From: JAQUOA01 sp037443785
GTDB lineage: Bacteria > Bacteroidota > Ignavibacteria > UBA10030 > UBA8401
Reading direction: 5' to 3'
DNA length: 64,000 nt
NCBI GenBank assembly: GCA_037443785.1
Contig: JBBINR010000009.1
Location: 1 to 64,000, forward strand
Made by a program: the position numbers and the translations under genes
Part shown: positions 44,435 through 53,408 of the stretch, in pieces
How positions within the stretch are numbered: the stretch's first letter is position 1
How the letters are laid out: each line of letters begins with the position of its first letter
Notes under the pieces: model-generated
Seen by the model: the letters and a program-made list of their open reading frames with translations, nothing else
The model's database searches: none
Told to the model about the DNA's origin: nothing

Positions 44435-45706
44435 ATGTCAACAGAATCAAAAGAGAAAAATTTTTCGCCGTATCAAATTTTTATCATTGCGATACTTTCT
44501 TTTATCCAGTTCACAGTGATCCTCGATTTCATGGTCATCGCACCACTTGGCGCAATGCTGCTGAATATTCTCGATATTTCTCCTTCGCAATTCGGATGGA
44601 TTGTTTCAGCGTACGCATTCAGTGCGGGAATTTCCGGACTGCTTGCCGCCGGTTTTGCGGACAAATATGACAGAAAAAAGCTTCTCCTTTTTTTCTATAC
44701 CGGTTTTGTTGTCGGAACATTTCTCTGCGGGTTCGCAACAGATTTTCATTTTCTTCTCATCGCACGGATCGTTACCGGTTTATTTGGCGGAGTGATTGCT
44801 TCTGTCTCACTCGCAATTGTTACAGATCTTTTTCCATTTGAACTTCGAAGCCGCGTGATGGGATTTGTGCAAATGTCATTCGCCGTCAGTCAGGTTGCAG
44901 GAATTCCCCTTGGAATTTATCTGGCAAATAATTTCGGCTGGCACGCTCCATTTATATTAATTGCAAGCATCAGCATGTTTGTCGGAATTATTATCGTGAT
45001 GCGCATGAAACCCATCGACGCCCATCTTTCGGCGGCAACAGCACATAATCGCAGTGTTTTTGATCATCTCAAAAAAACGCTTTCACACGTTCACTATCGC
45101 AAAGCCTTTCTCACAACGGCAATGCTGACGATCGGCGGATTTTTACTGATGCCGTTTTCCAGCACGTTTCTTGTCAACAACATGGCGGTTTCGCAAATAC
45201 AGCTTCCGCTTGTGTTTATGTTTACCGGTGCGGCATCCATGATCATTCTTCCTGTCGTCGGCAAGATCAGCGATTCGTTCGGCAAATTTAAAATTTTTGT
45301 TGTGGGAACATTTCTTGCGAGCGTGATGATAGTGATTTTTACACACATGTCGATAACACCGCTGTGGGAAGTTGTTGTCATCAATATTATTCTTTTTGCA
45401 GGAATAATGTCCCGTATGATTCCTGCAACCACAATCATGACGGCAGTTCCGGATCTCGTTGACCGCGGTGCGTTCATGAGCATCAATTCATCGCTGCAGC
45501 AAATTTCCGGAGGTGTTGCATCAATTTTTGCCGGCGCGATTGTTGTCCAACACGCCGGCAGCGGAGCGCTTGAACATTATGATATTCTTGGATATGTTTG
45601 CGTTGCATTGATGTTTCTCTGCGTTGGATTATTATACAGCATTCACAGACATGTGGAACACAAAATGAAAACTGTTCCGCAATCCTCTTTTGTTTCTAAA
45701 CAATAA
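44435..45706 (+). CDS. MFS transporter, drug-exporter type
   Basis: 423 residues with 12 hydrophobic helices. The loop 2-3 motif GFADKYDRKKLL is the MFS motif A; the first helix (FTVILDFMVIAPLG) and GIPLGIYLANNFGWHAPF (motif C-like) match DHA1-type exporters. Likely exports a small toxic compound; substrate unknown. A GGAAAG site lies before ATG 44435. It is followed 18 bases later by a nucleotide-binding protein gene. Confidence 0.92.
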   Translation: MSTESKEKNFSPYQIFIIAILSFIQFTVILDFMVIAPLGAMLLNILDISPSQFGWIVSAYAFSAGISGLLAAGFADKYDRKKLLLFFYTGFVVGTFLCGFATDFHFLLIARIVTGLFGGVIASVSLAIVTDLFPFELRSRVMGFVQMSFAVSQVAGIPLGIYLANNFGWHAPFILIASISMFVGIIIVMRMKPIDAHLSAATAHNRSVFDHLKKTLSHVHYRKAFLTTAMLTIGGFLLMPFSSTFLVNNMAVSQIQLPLVFMFTGAASMIILPVVGKISDSFGKFKIFVVGTFLASVMIVIFTHMSITPLWEVVVINIILFAGIMSRMIPATTIMTAVPDLVDRGAFMSINSSLQQISGGVASIFAGAIVVQHAGSGALEHYDILGYVCVALMFLCVGLLYSIHRHVEHKMKTVPQSSFVSKQ

Positions 45707-45724
45707 ACATAATATCGGAGAATT

Positions 45725-46402
45725 ATGCCGGCGTTAAAAGTCATTATCTTTGGTGCAACAGGAATGGTTGGGGAAGGTGTGCTTCATGAATGCCTTCTCC
45801 ATTCAGAGGTTGAATCCGTACTGGTGATTGGCAGAAAAATATGCGGCGTTCAACATGAAAAACTACAAGAAATAATTCATCAAAATTTTTTCGACTTCGC
45901 TCCTCTTGAAGAACGGTTGAAAGGATATACCGCTTGTTTTTTCTGTCTCGGTGTTTCGTCCATTGGAATGAGCGAAGCCGATTATAAAAAAACGACGTAC
46001 GATCTGACGATGAATGCGGCGTCAACACTAGCCAAGCTAAATCCGGAAATGATATTTTGTTACGTTTCCGGAATGGGAACCGACAGCACGGAACAAGGCC
46101 GCATTATGTGGGCGCGGGTAAAAGGCAAAACGGAAAACGATTTGACAAAACTCGCTTTCAAGGCGGTATATAATTTCAGACCCGGATTCATCAAACCGAT
46201 CAAAGGTCTGAAGAAAACTCTTGTTCTTTCCAAAATATTCGATCCGCTTTATCCTGTTTTAAAACTTTTCTTCCCTAAAGCAGTCGTTACACTGGAAGAT
46301 GTGGGACGTGCAATGATTAATTCTGCACGGCATGGAGACAAAAAAAATATTCTCGAGTGTGATGATATTCGCCGGCTCGCTGATTCTAGCTTAGCCTCAT
46401 AA
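45725..46402 (+). CDS. NAD(P)-binding Rossmann-fold protein (epimerase-like)
   Basis: 225 residues. GATGMVGEGVLHECL (about 9-23) is an atypical-SDR NAD(P) motif, followed by V-I-G-R-K, and CYVSGMGTDSTEQGR (about 111-125) near the active-site position. No Y-x-x-x-K triad is clear, so it may be a non-catalytic member. Relatives are annotated as epimerases. It starts 18 bases after the MFS gene with CGGAG upstream, so the two are likely in one transcript. Confidence 0.85.
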   Translation: MPALKVIIFGATGMVGEGVLHECLLHSEVESVLVIGRKICGVQHEKLQEIIHQNFFDFAPLEERLKGYTACFFCLGVSSIGMSEADYKKTTYDLTMNAASTLAKLNPEMIFCYVSGMGTDSTEQGRIMWARVKGKTENDLTKLAFKAVYNFRPGFIKPIKGLKKTLVLSKIFDPLYPVLKLFFPKAVVTLEDVGRAMINSARHGDKKNILECDDIRRLADSSLAS

Positions 46403-46458
46403 AATTACATCGTAAAAAATTCCGTTCTCTACTTTGATTGACAGTTTCTAAATACTGT

Positions 46459-47382
46459 ATGGTTGAAAATTCACAAGCAAAATTAAAATTAGTACTTGCT
46501 TTCGGAGCTGTCTACATCATCTGGGGATCAACCTATCTCGCGATCCGTTATGCGGTTGAAACGATTCCCCCGTTTTTGATGATGGGAATTCGATCGGTGA
46601 TCGCTGGAATAGTCCTTTATTTATGGAGCAAAATTCAGAAAAGGGCAGAAATACGGCAACAACATTTTGTACCGCTGTTCATTATTGGAATATCGTTCTT
46701 CCTTTTCGGTCATGGCCTGCTTGCATGGGCACAGCAACGCGTTCCCTCTGGACTTGCCGCTGTCCTGATTGCATCTGAATCTTTATGGATCTTTATTATC
46801 GAAACTATTTTTATCCGCGATACAAGGGTTCGTTCAAAAGGCATTGTTGGATTGATCATCGGTTTTATCGGAATTATCTATCTAATCGCATCGACAGAAG
46901 GCATCAACACATCGAATGCTGATTTTACGGCATCGCTTGCTATCATTCTCAGTTCTCTTTTTTGGTCAGGCGGAGCAGTTTATTCGCGAATTGCAAAGCT
47001 TCCATCATCCCCATTTTTGTCGGCAGGCGTGGAATTGATTATCGGCGGTATCTTTCTTCTTATAGCAGCATATTTTGCGGGTGAAATGAATTTCATACGG
47101 TTGAGCACGATTTCTTTGCGTTCAGTTCTTGGACTTGGATATTTGATTGTGTTCGGATCCGTCATTACATTCAGTGCCTACGTATGGCTGCTGCGCCATA
47201 CGTCTGCAACACGTATCTCAACTCATACATACGTCAATCCAATTATCGCCATAGTGCTCGGATGGATTGTTGCGGACGAATCACTTACACTGCAGCTTTT
47301 CATTGCAACAACACTAATTATTATTTCTGTCTACCTTGTTTTGAATGATCAGTTGAAAGACACGAAATCATCGTCGATATAA
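46459..47382 (+). CDS. EamA-family transporter (YedA-like)
   Basis: 307 residues with ten helices in two EamA repeats. The first has YIIWGSTYLAIRYAVETIPP, a phrase typical of the YedA group, and LLAWAQQRVPSGLAAVLIAS. The substrate is unknown. I used ATG 46459; the TTG 46438 adds seven residues with no ribosome site. It is the second EamA protein of the window and is not closely similar to the one at 31531. Confidence 0.9.
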   Translation: MVENSQAKLKLVLAFGAVYIIWGSTYLAIRYAVETIPPFLMMGIRSVIAGIVLYLWSKIQKRAEIRQQHFVPLFIIGISFFLFGHGLLAWAQQRVPSGLAAVLIASESLWIFIIETIFIRDTRVRSKGIVGLIIGFIGIIYLIASTEGINTSNADFTASLAIILSSLFWSGGAVYSRIAKLPSSPFLSAGVELIIGGIFLLIAAYFAGEMNFIRLSTISLRSVLGLGYLIVFGSVITFSAYVWLLRHTSATRISTHTYVNPIIAIVLGWIVADESLTLQLFIATTLIIISVYLVLNDQLKDTKSSSI

Positions 47383-47464
47383 TTTTTTTGAGCAAATCGA
47401 AACTATTTTTGACGGCACATGCACCAATCTGATTTCATCGGCACAAAAATAAACACCCTCACTA

Positions 47465-48454
47465 TCATTCATTCCTGTATGTCATTTCTCGATTATATTT
47501 TGTACGGTATTGAATGGGCGACAAGCCTGTAATTTTTTTGAATGTTGTGCGAAATGCTTTTGTGTCTGAATATCCAACTTTGTACATCACTTCGTTGACA
47601 TTTTCGCGTGACGACTCCAAACTCATTTTTGCAGCTTCAACTTTCACCCGTTGAATATATTCAACGACGGTATTGGACGTTGCTTTTTTAAATCTCCGCT
47701 CAAGATTTCTTCTTCCGATGGCAAGCATTGACGCTAACTGATCAACCGTTATTTTAGCATAAAAATTGTTCTCAATAAATTCCTGCGCCTTTTTTATTTG
47801 TTCATCCTCGTGATCTTTTTGCCCTTTGAACATGATAAATGACGATTGATTGTCGCGATCAATCTCTATTTCGTAATATTTTGCAATTTGTACAGCCAGA
47901 TCACGGCTCGCATATTTTTCGACGATATAGAGAAGAAGATTCCAGAATGAATTTGCTCCGCCGCTGGAATATATTCCCTGTTCGTCGGTAATGACTTTGT
48001 CGGAGACAAGGTGGACATCCGGAAACATTTTCCTGAAATCATTCTCAGCAATCCAGTGCGTTGAACATTTTTTTCCTTTCAACAATCCGGTTGAGGCAAG
48101 TAAAAAGGATCCCACACATAAACTGGCGACTTCTGCCCCGCCGATGTACTGTTTCTTAATCCAGGGGAAAAAATCCTTATTCAGTGAAATTACTTTTTCC
48201 ATCATTCCGTTCACAGGCGGAATGATAATGAGATCCGTCTTTTCCACTTCCGAAATTGCATAGTCCGGCTGAACGGTAAACAATTTATCATAGACGCGTA
48301 CCTCTTTGGTGAGGCCGACCAATTTTACCCTGAACAAAGCCTGTTTGCCTTGATTCTCCAAAAATGTATTTGCAATGGTAAATGTTTTTAACGCGCCTTC
48401 AATACAGCCTAATACCGCGGCACCTTGGGGAACAAGTATAGAGATATGTTTCAT
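47465..48454 (-). CDS. GlxA-family regulator: DJ-1/PfpI plus AraC
   Basis: 329 residues. The N-terminal DJ-1/PfpI-like domain (about 1-185) has VASLCVGSFLLASTGLLKGK, with the nucleophile-elbow Cys, and K-C-S-T-H-W, plus the segment IYSSGGANSFWNLLLYIVEK. The C-terminal AraC domain (about 215-320) has MLAIGRRNLERRFKKAT and YKVGYSDTKAFRTTFKKITG. Start at ATG 48454 (MKHISILVPQ); upstream codons to 48484 have no site. It may sense a carbonyl or amine compound. It faces away from the GyrI-like gene. Confidence 0.92.
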   Translation of the reverse strand: MKHISILVPQGAAVLGCIEGALKTFTIANTFLENQGKQALFRVKLVGLTKEVRVYDKLFTVQPDYAISEVEKTDLIIIPPVNGMMEKVISLNKDFFPWIKKQYIGGAEVASLCVGSFLLASTGLLKGKKCSTHWIAENDFRKMFPDVHLVSDKVITDEQGIYSSGGANSFWNLLLYIVEKYASRDLAVQIAKYYEIEIDRDNQSSFIMFKGQKDHEDEQIKKAQEFIENNFYAKITVDQLASMLAIGRRNLERRFKKATSNTVVEYIQRVKVEAAKMSLESSRENVNEVMYKVGYSDTKAFRTTFKKITGLSPIQYRTKYNREMTYRNE

Positions 48455-48737
48455 AATTAATGATAAGAAAAGCAATTGTCGCAATCAACCCCTTAGAATG
48501 CCGTATTTACACCCTTTGAAATTGATTTAACGACAGTATATTGAAGATCTAAAATTGACCTAATCCGGTAACGAAACGAATTATTAAACGACGCAGTATC
48601 GTAATGAGCACCAGGTGGAGAAAAAAAATGTTTTCCATTGTTATAAGTCTATACGTTTCTCTTAGCGTGAATTCGTGGATAAAAATTTATCTTTTTATTG
48701 CACAAAATTTCTTCTTCAAAAAATAAGGAGTGAAGTT

Positions 48738-49145
48738 ATGGAAAAATATCACCTGAAAGATGATGTAAAATTATTTTGTGTTCCGGCAAAATCTTTTCCC
48801 GATGGAATTATGGAAGCGCATAACAAAGTACATGCTCTTGTTCCTTTCTCCAACAACCGAAGATATTTCGGAATCTCTTATCCCGTCAATGGCGTTATTG
48901 TATACAAAGCTGCTGCGGAAGAATTGCACGAAGGGGAAGCAGAAAAATTTGGATGCGACACTTTTGTGGTAAAGAGTGGAAATTACATCAGCCGGTTAAT
49001 CAAAGATTACGCAAACAACATTCGACACATTGATTCCACTTTTCAAAAATTTATTGCCCGTCCGGACATTGATCCAAACGGCTGCTGTGTTGAATGGTAT
49101 ATAAATGAAAAGGATGTTCGCTGTATGGTGAGATTAATTCGATAA
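48738..49145 (+). CDS. GyrI-like small-molecule-binding protein
   Basis: 135 residues. The pattern R-Y-F-G-I-S-Y, I-V-Y-K-A-A-A-E-E, FVVKSGNYISRLIKDYANNI and the ending CCVEWYINEKDVRCMV matches the GyrI-like/effector-binding fold found as stand-alone proteins in Bacteroidota. There is no DNA-binding domain. ATG 48738 has AAGGAG seven bases upstream; the frame to 48675 lacks a site. It may bind a drug-like molecule. Confidence 0.75.
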   Translation: MEKYHLKDDVKLFCVPAKSFPDGIMEAHNKVHALVPFSNNRRYFGISYPVNGVIVYKAAAEELHEGEAEKFGCDTFVVKSGNYISRLIKDYANNIRHIDSTFQKFIARPDIDPNGCCVEWYINEKDVRCMVRLIR

Positions 49146-49184
49146 ATTAATGAAAAAATAAATTATAAGAGGAGATAAAATACC

Positions 49185-49775
49185 ATGAGAAAAATTATCG
49201 TCTTATCAAGGATTACATTAGATGGAGTAATGCAATCGCCTAGTGGACCTGATGATAAATCAGGTGGTTTCAAATATGGTGGTTGGACTTTACCCTATTC
49301 TGATGAAACTGCTGGGAAGGTCTTTCAAAAAATGATGAAACCTGCTGACCTTCTTTTAGGTAGAAAAACTTATAAGGTTTTTGCTGATTACTGGCCCGAA
49401 CATGCCGACAATTGGGAAGGCATTAATGATGTTACAAAGTATGTCCTTTCCAAAAGCATAAAAAAATCAGATTGGAAAAACACCGTTTTCCTCAAAAATT
49501 TGGCAGATATAAAAAAGCTTAAGAAATCAAAAGGTGCTGACCTAAAAATTTGGGGTGGTAGCGAGCTCATTCAACTGCTACTTAAAAATGATTTGGTGGA
49601 CGAACTCTGGTTCGGTATTTACCCGTTGACCCTTGGTAAAGGAAAAAAGTTGTTTGCCAATGGCGTAATTCCAGCAGCATTTACATTAGTAGAGAGTATT
49701 GTTACAACAAGTGGAGTTATTTTCGTCAATTACAAACGAGCCGGTAAAGTTAAAACAGGTACCATTAAAGCGTAA
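49185..49775 (+). CDS. DHFR-like (RibD C-terminal) family protein, copy A
   Basis: 196 residues, a RibD C-terminal/dihydrofolate reductase-like fold. It starts RKIIVLSRITLDGVMQSP, and contains DLLLGRKTYKVFADYWPEHA and IWGGSELIQLLLKNDLVDEL. The family covers NADPH-linked reductases, but most members lack a tested substrate. It is followed 12 bases later by a closely similar gene, so this is a tandem duplication. An AGAGGAGAT site is present. Confidence 0.88.
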   Translation: MRKIIVLSRITLDGVMQSPSGPDDKSGGFKYGGWTLPYSDETAGKVFQKMMKPADLLLGRKTYKVFADYWPEHADNWEGINDVTKYVLSKSIKKSDWKNTVFLKNLADIKKLKKSKGADLKIWGGSELIQLLLKNDLVDELWFGIYPLTLGKGKKLFANGVIPAAFTLVESIVTTSGVIFVNYKRAGKVKTGTIKA

Positions 49776-49787
49776 GGAAGAACAACT

Positions 49788-50384
49788 ATGAGAAAAATAA
49801 TCGTCTTATCAATGATTTCATTAGATGGGGTAATGCAAGCACCCGGCGGACCCGAGGAAGATACATCGGGCTTTTTCAACTACGGCGGTTGGAGCGCACC
49901 GTATGGCGACGAAGTTGGTGGTGCGGTGGTGCAAAAAGAACTGAATCAGACAGCAGATTATCTTTTGGGGAGGAAAACGTTTGAGATTTGGGAATCCTTC
50001 TGGCCGGACCACGCAGACATTTGGCCTGGCATCAATAACGGCACAAAATACGTTGTGTCCAAAACCATAAAAAAGTCAGATTGGAAAAACACCGTGTTTA
50101 TCAATAGCTTGGAAGAAATCAAAAAACTCAAAAATTCAAAAGGTGTTGACATTCAAGTGTGGGGGAGCAGTAAACTTATTCAGTTGTTATTGAAGAATGA
50201 TTTAGTGGATGAACTACGGCTCAAAATTTATCCTCTGACCCTTGGCACAGGAAAAAATTTGTTTAGCGATGGCACGATTCCGGCTGCATTTACTCTAACG
50301 GAGAGTTTAGTTACATCTACCGGAGTGATTGTTGCAAATTACAAACGAGCAGGAGAAGTGAAGACAGGTACACTTGGATCGTAA
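49788..50384 (+). CDS. DHFR-like (RibD C-terminal) family protein, copy B
   Basis: 198 residues. Most of the sequence matches copy A, with identical blocks such as IKKSDWKNTVF and LIQLLLKNDLVDEL, so these are paralogs. The glycine-rich GVMQAPGGPEED near the N terminus differs from copy A. GAAGAACAAC upstream is a weak site. The pair may have distinct substrates or dosage roles. Just downstream, 23 bases on, is a frameshifted VOC gene. Confidence 0.88.
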   Translation: MRKIIVLSMISLDGVMQAPGGPEEDTSGFFNYGGWSAPYGDEVGGAVVQKELNQTADYLLGRKTFEIWESFWPDHADIWPGINNGTKYVVSKTIKKSDWKNTVFINSLEEIKKLKNSKGVDIQVWGSSKLIQLLLKNDLVDELRLKIYPLTLGTGKNLFSDGTIPAAFTLTESLVTSTGVIVANYKRAGEVKTGTLGS

Positions 50385-50407
50385 ATAAAAAAATTGAGAA
50401 ATTAACT

Positions 50408-50784
50408 ATGAACGGGTACTTTTATTTTGAAATTCAAGCCGACGATACGCAGCGTGCAATAAAATTTTATAAAATATTTTTGGATGGAAGTTTAACGAAA
50501 CTCCCGGGCTTCCCATTGAATATTGGCGCATTGAAACGGGCGGATCTCGCGGAGGATTGCTCAAACGTCCGGCACTTCCTCCGTCGCTGGAATGCGGAAC
50601 AAATGCGTTTGTCTGCTCGTTAGAAGTCGAACGTTTTGATGTAACTGCGCAAAGAATATTGAATCTTGGCGGAGCAATCGCTCTTCCAAAATTTGCTGTT
50701 CCCGGGCAGTGTTGGCAGGGATATTTTTTGGATACAGAAGGAAATACATTTGGAATTTTTGAGGTTGATGAAAAAGCAAAATGA
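50408..50784 (+). pseudogene. VOC-family gene with frameshift
   Basis: The first 23 codons read MNGYFYFEIQADDTQRAIKF, the start of a common VOC protein. After a five-T run at 50477-50481 the matching sequence continues in another frame: GWKFNETPGLPIEYWRIETG, then ECGTNAFVCS and YFLDTEGNTFGIFEVDE, ending at the TGA of 50782-50784. In the original frame a stop at 50621 truncates the protein. A one-base gain or two-base loss at the T run would restore about 125 residues. This may be decay, slippage or a sequencing error. Confidence 0.85.
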
Positions 50785-50911
50785 TAGTGAAAAAATTTGA
50801 AACGGTGTTGTAGTGTACGAGAATAAATTTAAGAATAGAAAAATAAAATTATTACTTTGTATATTATAAAACTATAAACAGTCCTATCATACGTTACCGC
50901 AAAGGAGAGCA

Positions 50912-51334
50912 ATGGCAAAAAATATTTCAACAATTATGATCAACGCTCCGATACAAAAAGTGTGGGACACGGTTACAAAACCGGAGCTTGTTAAACTGTG
51001 GCAATACGGAAGTGATTTATTGACAACATGGGAAATAGGCAGCGATATTAAGTTTAGAACCGCGTGGGAAGACAAAGTATTTGAGCAATGGGGGAAAGTG
51101 TTGGCGGTGAAACCGTACGAATTAGTGAAGTATAGTTTATTTGCACCAAGACCCGGGCTTGAAGATAAACCTGAAAATTATTTTATCATGAGCTATGTTT
51201 TGGCAAGCCAAAACGGTCAGACCAAGCTTGAAATAATTCAGGAAGACAACAGGCCTAACGCAGTTCAGGAAGAACCGCAAGGTGAAGAAAACCCGATTTT
51301 ACAATCCCTTAAAAAAATTGCAGAAACTCACTAG
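50912..51334 (+). CDS. SRPBCC protein
   Basis: 140 residues with the Bet v1-like fold: MINAPIQKVWDTVTKPELVK at the start, then a wide ligand cavity pattern with D-L-L-T-T-W-E-I-G-S-D-I and a C-terminal helix N-P-I-L-Q-S-L-K-K-I. It resembles the proteins at 39425 and 39884 in length and opening motif. AAAGGAGAG precedes ATG 50912. The 259-base space after it holds only the ArsR promoter and operator. Confidence 0.88.
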   Translation: MAKNISTIMINAPIQKVWDTVTKPELVKLWQYGSDLLTTWEIGSDIKFRTAWEDKVFEQWGKVLAVKPYELVKYSLFAPRPGLEDKPENYFIMSYVLASQNGQTKLEIIQEDNRPNAVQEEPQGEENPILQSLKKIAETH

Positions 51335-51530
51335 AAGTGATTTCAAAAACACCTATTCATTATTATTTCTCTCCAATTTTAGCGGGAGAGAAATCTTGTC
51401 TTTTACCCTTATCAATAAAACCGAGATTTCTCATTTGATCTTTTTGGCATTCGTTCGAACTACGACTTGCAGAACATGACAATAAAATCCGATCAAATCG
51501 TATAATTCAAAAAAATAGTTGCAGTATCTC

Positions 51531-51582
51531 TTGACTTTCATTTGTTTAGATATTAATATGTAACCAAATGGTTACATATTAA
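51531..51582 (+). promoter_or_regulatory. Promoter covered by a 30-bp palindrome (ArsR-type operator)
   Basis: TTGACT (51531-51536), 17 bp, then TAATAT (51554-51559) gives a near-consensus promoter. The operator TTAATATGTAACCA (51553-51566), two bases, TGGTTACATATTAA (51569-51582) is a perfect palindrome that covers the -10. It lies 11 bases before the ArsR start, so self-repression is very likely. Confidence 0.85.
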
Positions 51583-51593
51583 ACGAAAGAATC

Positions 51594-51917
51594 ATGAGAA
51601 GAGATGTATTTCAAGCAATAGCAGATCCGAACAGAAGAGCAATCATCAGCTTGCTGGCGGAACAGCAAAAAATGAATGTGAACGGTTTGGCAGAGAAATT
51701 TAAGATCAGCCGCCCAGCGATTTCGAAGCATATCAAAATTCTTTCCGAATGCGGTTTAGTAATAACAAGTCAGCAAGGAAGAGAAAAATACTGCGAAGTA
51801 AAATTTGAAAAATTGAATGAAGTTTCAACATGGGTAGAACAGTACAGAAAATTCTGGGAAGAAAAATTGGATGCGCTGGGTGCATATCTCAGTGAAGTGC
51901 AGTCGAAAAAGAAATAA
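51594..51917 (+). CDS. ArsR/SdpR-like winged-helix regulator
   Basis: 107 residues, a single winged helix. It has ADPNRRAIISLLAEQQKMN, then EKFKISRPAISKHIKILSE as recognition helix and GREKYCEV as wing. It has no metal-binding Cys pair of the ArsR kind, so it is of the SdpR-like group that commonly sits next to SRPBCC genes. It overlaps the operator described at 51531-51582. The SRPBCC gene follows 59 bases later. Confidence 0.92.
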   Translation: MRRDVFQAIADPNRRAIISLLAEQQKMNVNGLAEKFKISRPAISKHIKILSECGLVITSQQGREKYCEVKFEKLNEVSTWVEQYRKFWEEKLDALGAYLSEVQSKKK

Positions 51918-51976
51918 TTTTTTTTGCACGAAAAAAAGATGTTTTCATCCTAAAACTATTCGTGGAGGGTTTTGCA

Positions 51977-52486
51977 ATGGCTAATGATCCATCGCAGCAA
52001 AGTATGGTAAAAGAAGATCTCATCGTGAAGCGTATTCTTGATGCACCGGTGGAACTCGTATGGAAATCGTGGACGGTTCCCGAATTGGTGATGAAATGGT
52101 GGGGGCCAAAATATTATACCTCCCCGTCGTGTAAAATTGATCTTCGGGAAGGAGGACAATACATTTTTTGCATGCGTGCACCGAAAAGTCAAGGCGGACA
52201 AGATTCGTATGTTTCCGGTATCTACAAAAAAATTGTACCGATGGAACGATTGGAATTTACGCAAGGCTTATCAGACAAAAATGGAAACAGAATTGATCCT
52301 GCATCAGTCGGAATGCCGCCGGATTTTCCTAAAGAGTTCCTTACAACGATTATGTTCAAAAAAATAAAACACGACATGACCGAATTAATTATTACCGAGT
52401 ATGGCTGGACTCCCGGCCATATGTATGTCTACTCACTTGCCGGAATGCAGCAGTGTATTGATAAACTGGCAGAACGTCTGGAGTAA
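51977..52486 (+). CDS. SRPBCC (AHSA1-like) protein in the ArsR operon
   Basis: 169 residues. The opening VKRILDAPVELVWKSWTVPE and the M-K-W-W-G-P-K motif are typical of AHSA1-type SRPBCC proteins under ArsR regulators; TELIITEYGW and a helix near 155-165 end the fold. GGAGGG sits before ATG 51977; the frame from 51962 lacks spacing. It is second in the operon and followed 5 bases later by DUF1801. Likely binds a hydrophobic ligand. Confidence 0.9.
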   Translation: MANDPSQQSMVKEDLIVKRILDAPVELVWKSWTVPELVMKWWGPKYYTSPSCKIDLREGGQYIFCMRAPKSQGGQDSYVSGIYKKIVPMERLEFTQGLSDKNGNRIDPASVGMPPDFPKEFLTTIMFKKIKHDMTELIITEYGWTPGHMYVYSLAGMQQCIDKLAERLE

Positions 52487-52491
52487 AAAAT

Positions 52492-52908
52492 ATGAAAACA
52501 AAAGCGCCGGAATTTTCGGGCAACGAACAAGTCACCGCCTATATTAAAAAACTTGATCCAGCCATTGGAAAAATAGTTGAATCGCTCCGAAAAATTATTT
52601 TAAGCACGGATAAAAAAATCGATGAACATATTAAATGGAACAATCCTGCTTTTTATTATACGGGCGAGATGAAATCTTTTAAACCCAAGGAGCATAAGCG
52701 GGAGATCATCGTATTTAATCTGTTCAAAGGAAGAATTATGCTCGTCTTCCCCAGCGGTGCAAAGGTAAACGACACATCGGGATTGCTCGAAGGAGACTAT
52801 AAGGATGGCCGGAGAATTACAATCCTTAAAGACCTGAACGATGTAAAATCAAAAAAGCGAGCGTTGCAAAGCGTAATAAAGAAATGGTTAACCCTCGTAG
52901 ATAAATAA
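52492..52908 (+). CDS. DUF1801 protein
   Basis: 138 residues. The features EHIKWNNPAFYYTGEM (about 43-58) and a C-terminal helix SKKRALQSVIKKW are those of DUF1801, a small alpha-beta family often beside SRPBCC and VOC genes. No activity is known. It begins 5 bases after the SRPBCC stop and ends 16 bases before the next VOC gene. Confidence 0.88.
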   Translation: MKTKAPEFSGNEQVTAYIKKLDPAIGKIVESLRKIILSTDKKIDEHIKWNNPAFYYTGEMKSFKPKEHKREIIVFNLFKGRIMLVFPSGAKVNDTSGLLEGDYKDGRRITILKDLNDVKSKKRALQSVIKKWLTLVDK

Positions 52909-52924
52909 TAACACAGGAGAATGC

Positions 52925-53386
52925 ATGAAAACATCAAAAGAAGTATCCGTTCAAAAAATTACGCCCTTTTTGTGGTTCGAGAATCAAGCTGAAGAAGCGG
53001 CGAAATTTTATATAAGTGTTTTCAAAAACTCAAAAATACTCAGTGTCAATCCAATGACGGTAACATTTGAGTTGGAGGGTATAAAATTTATGGCCTTAAA
53101 CGGCGGACCTCATCACAAATTTACGGAAGCAATTTCATTCTTTGTTCATTGCCAAACACAAAAAGAAGTTGATGGGCTGTGGAAGAAATTTACTGCCAAC
53201 GGCGGAAAAGAAAATCAATGCGGTTGGTTGCTGGATAAATATGGTGTCTCCTGGCAAATTATTCCCAGCGATTTGGGGAAATTATTAGGAGACAAAGATC
53301 GCGCAAAAGCAAACAGAGTAATGCAAGCAATGTTGCAAATGAAAAAGATCGACATCGCTGAATTGAAAAGAGCATACAACGAATAA
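52925..53386 (+). CDS. VOC-family protein, PhnB-like
   Basis: 153 residues. The pattern QKITPFLWFENQAEEAAKFY at the start and CGWLLDKYGVSWQIIPSDLG later is that of the PhnB/3-demethylubiquinone-methyltransferase-like VOC group; the C terminus has RVMQAMLQMKKIDIAEL. The first half is shorter than in many relatives. It is not a proven methyltransferase. AGGAG precedes ATG 52925 by a short spacing. It is in the ArsR operon, 22 bases before the next membrane gene. Confidence 0.88.
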   Translation: MKTSKEVSVQKITPFLWFENQAEEAAKFYISVFKNSKILSVNPMTVTFELEGIKFMALNGGPHHKFTEAISFFVHCQTQKEVDGLWKKFTANGGKENQCGWLLDKYGVSWQIIPSDLGKLLGDKDRAKANRVMQAMLQMKKIDIAELKRAYNE

Positions 53387-53408
53387 TAGATCACGAAAGG
53401 AAAAAATC

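Noticed and set aside
51282..51479. 65-codon + strand frame after the SRPBCC gene
   Set aside because: It overlaps the end of that gene in another frame and has no family features.
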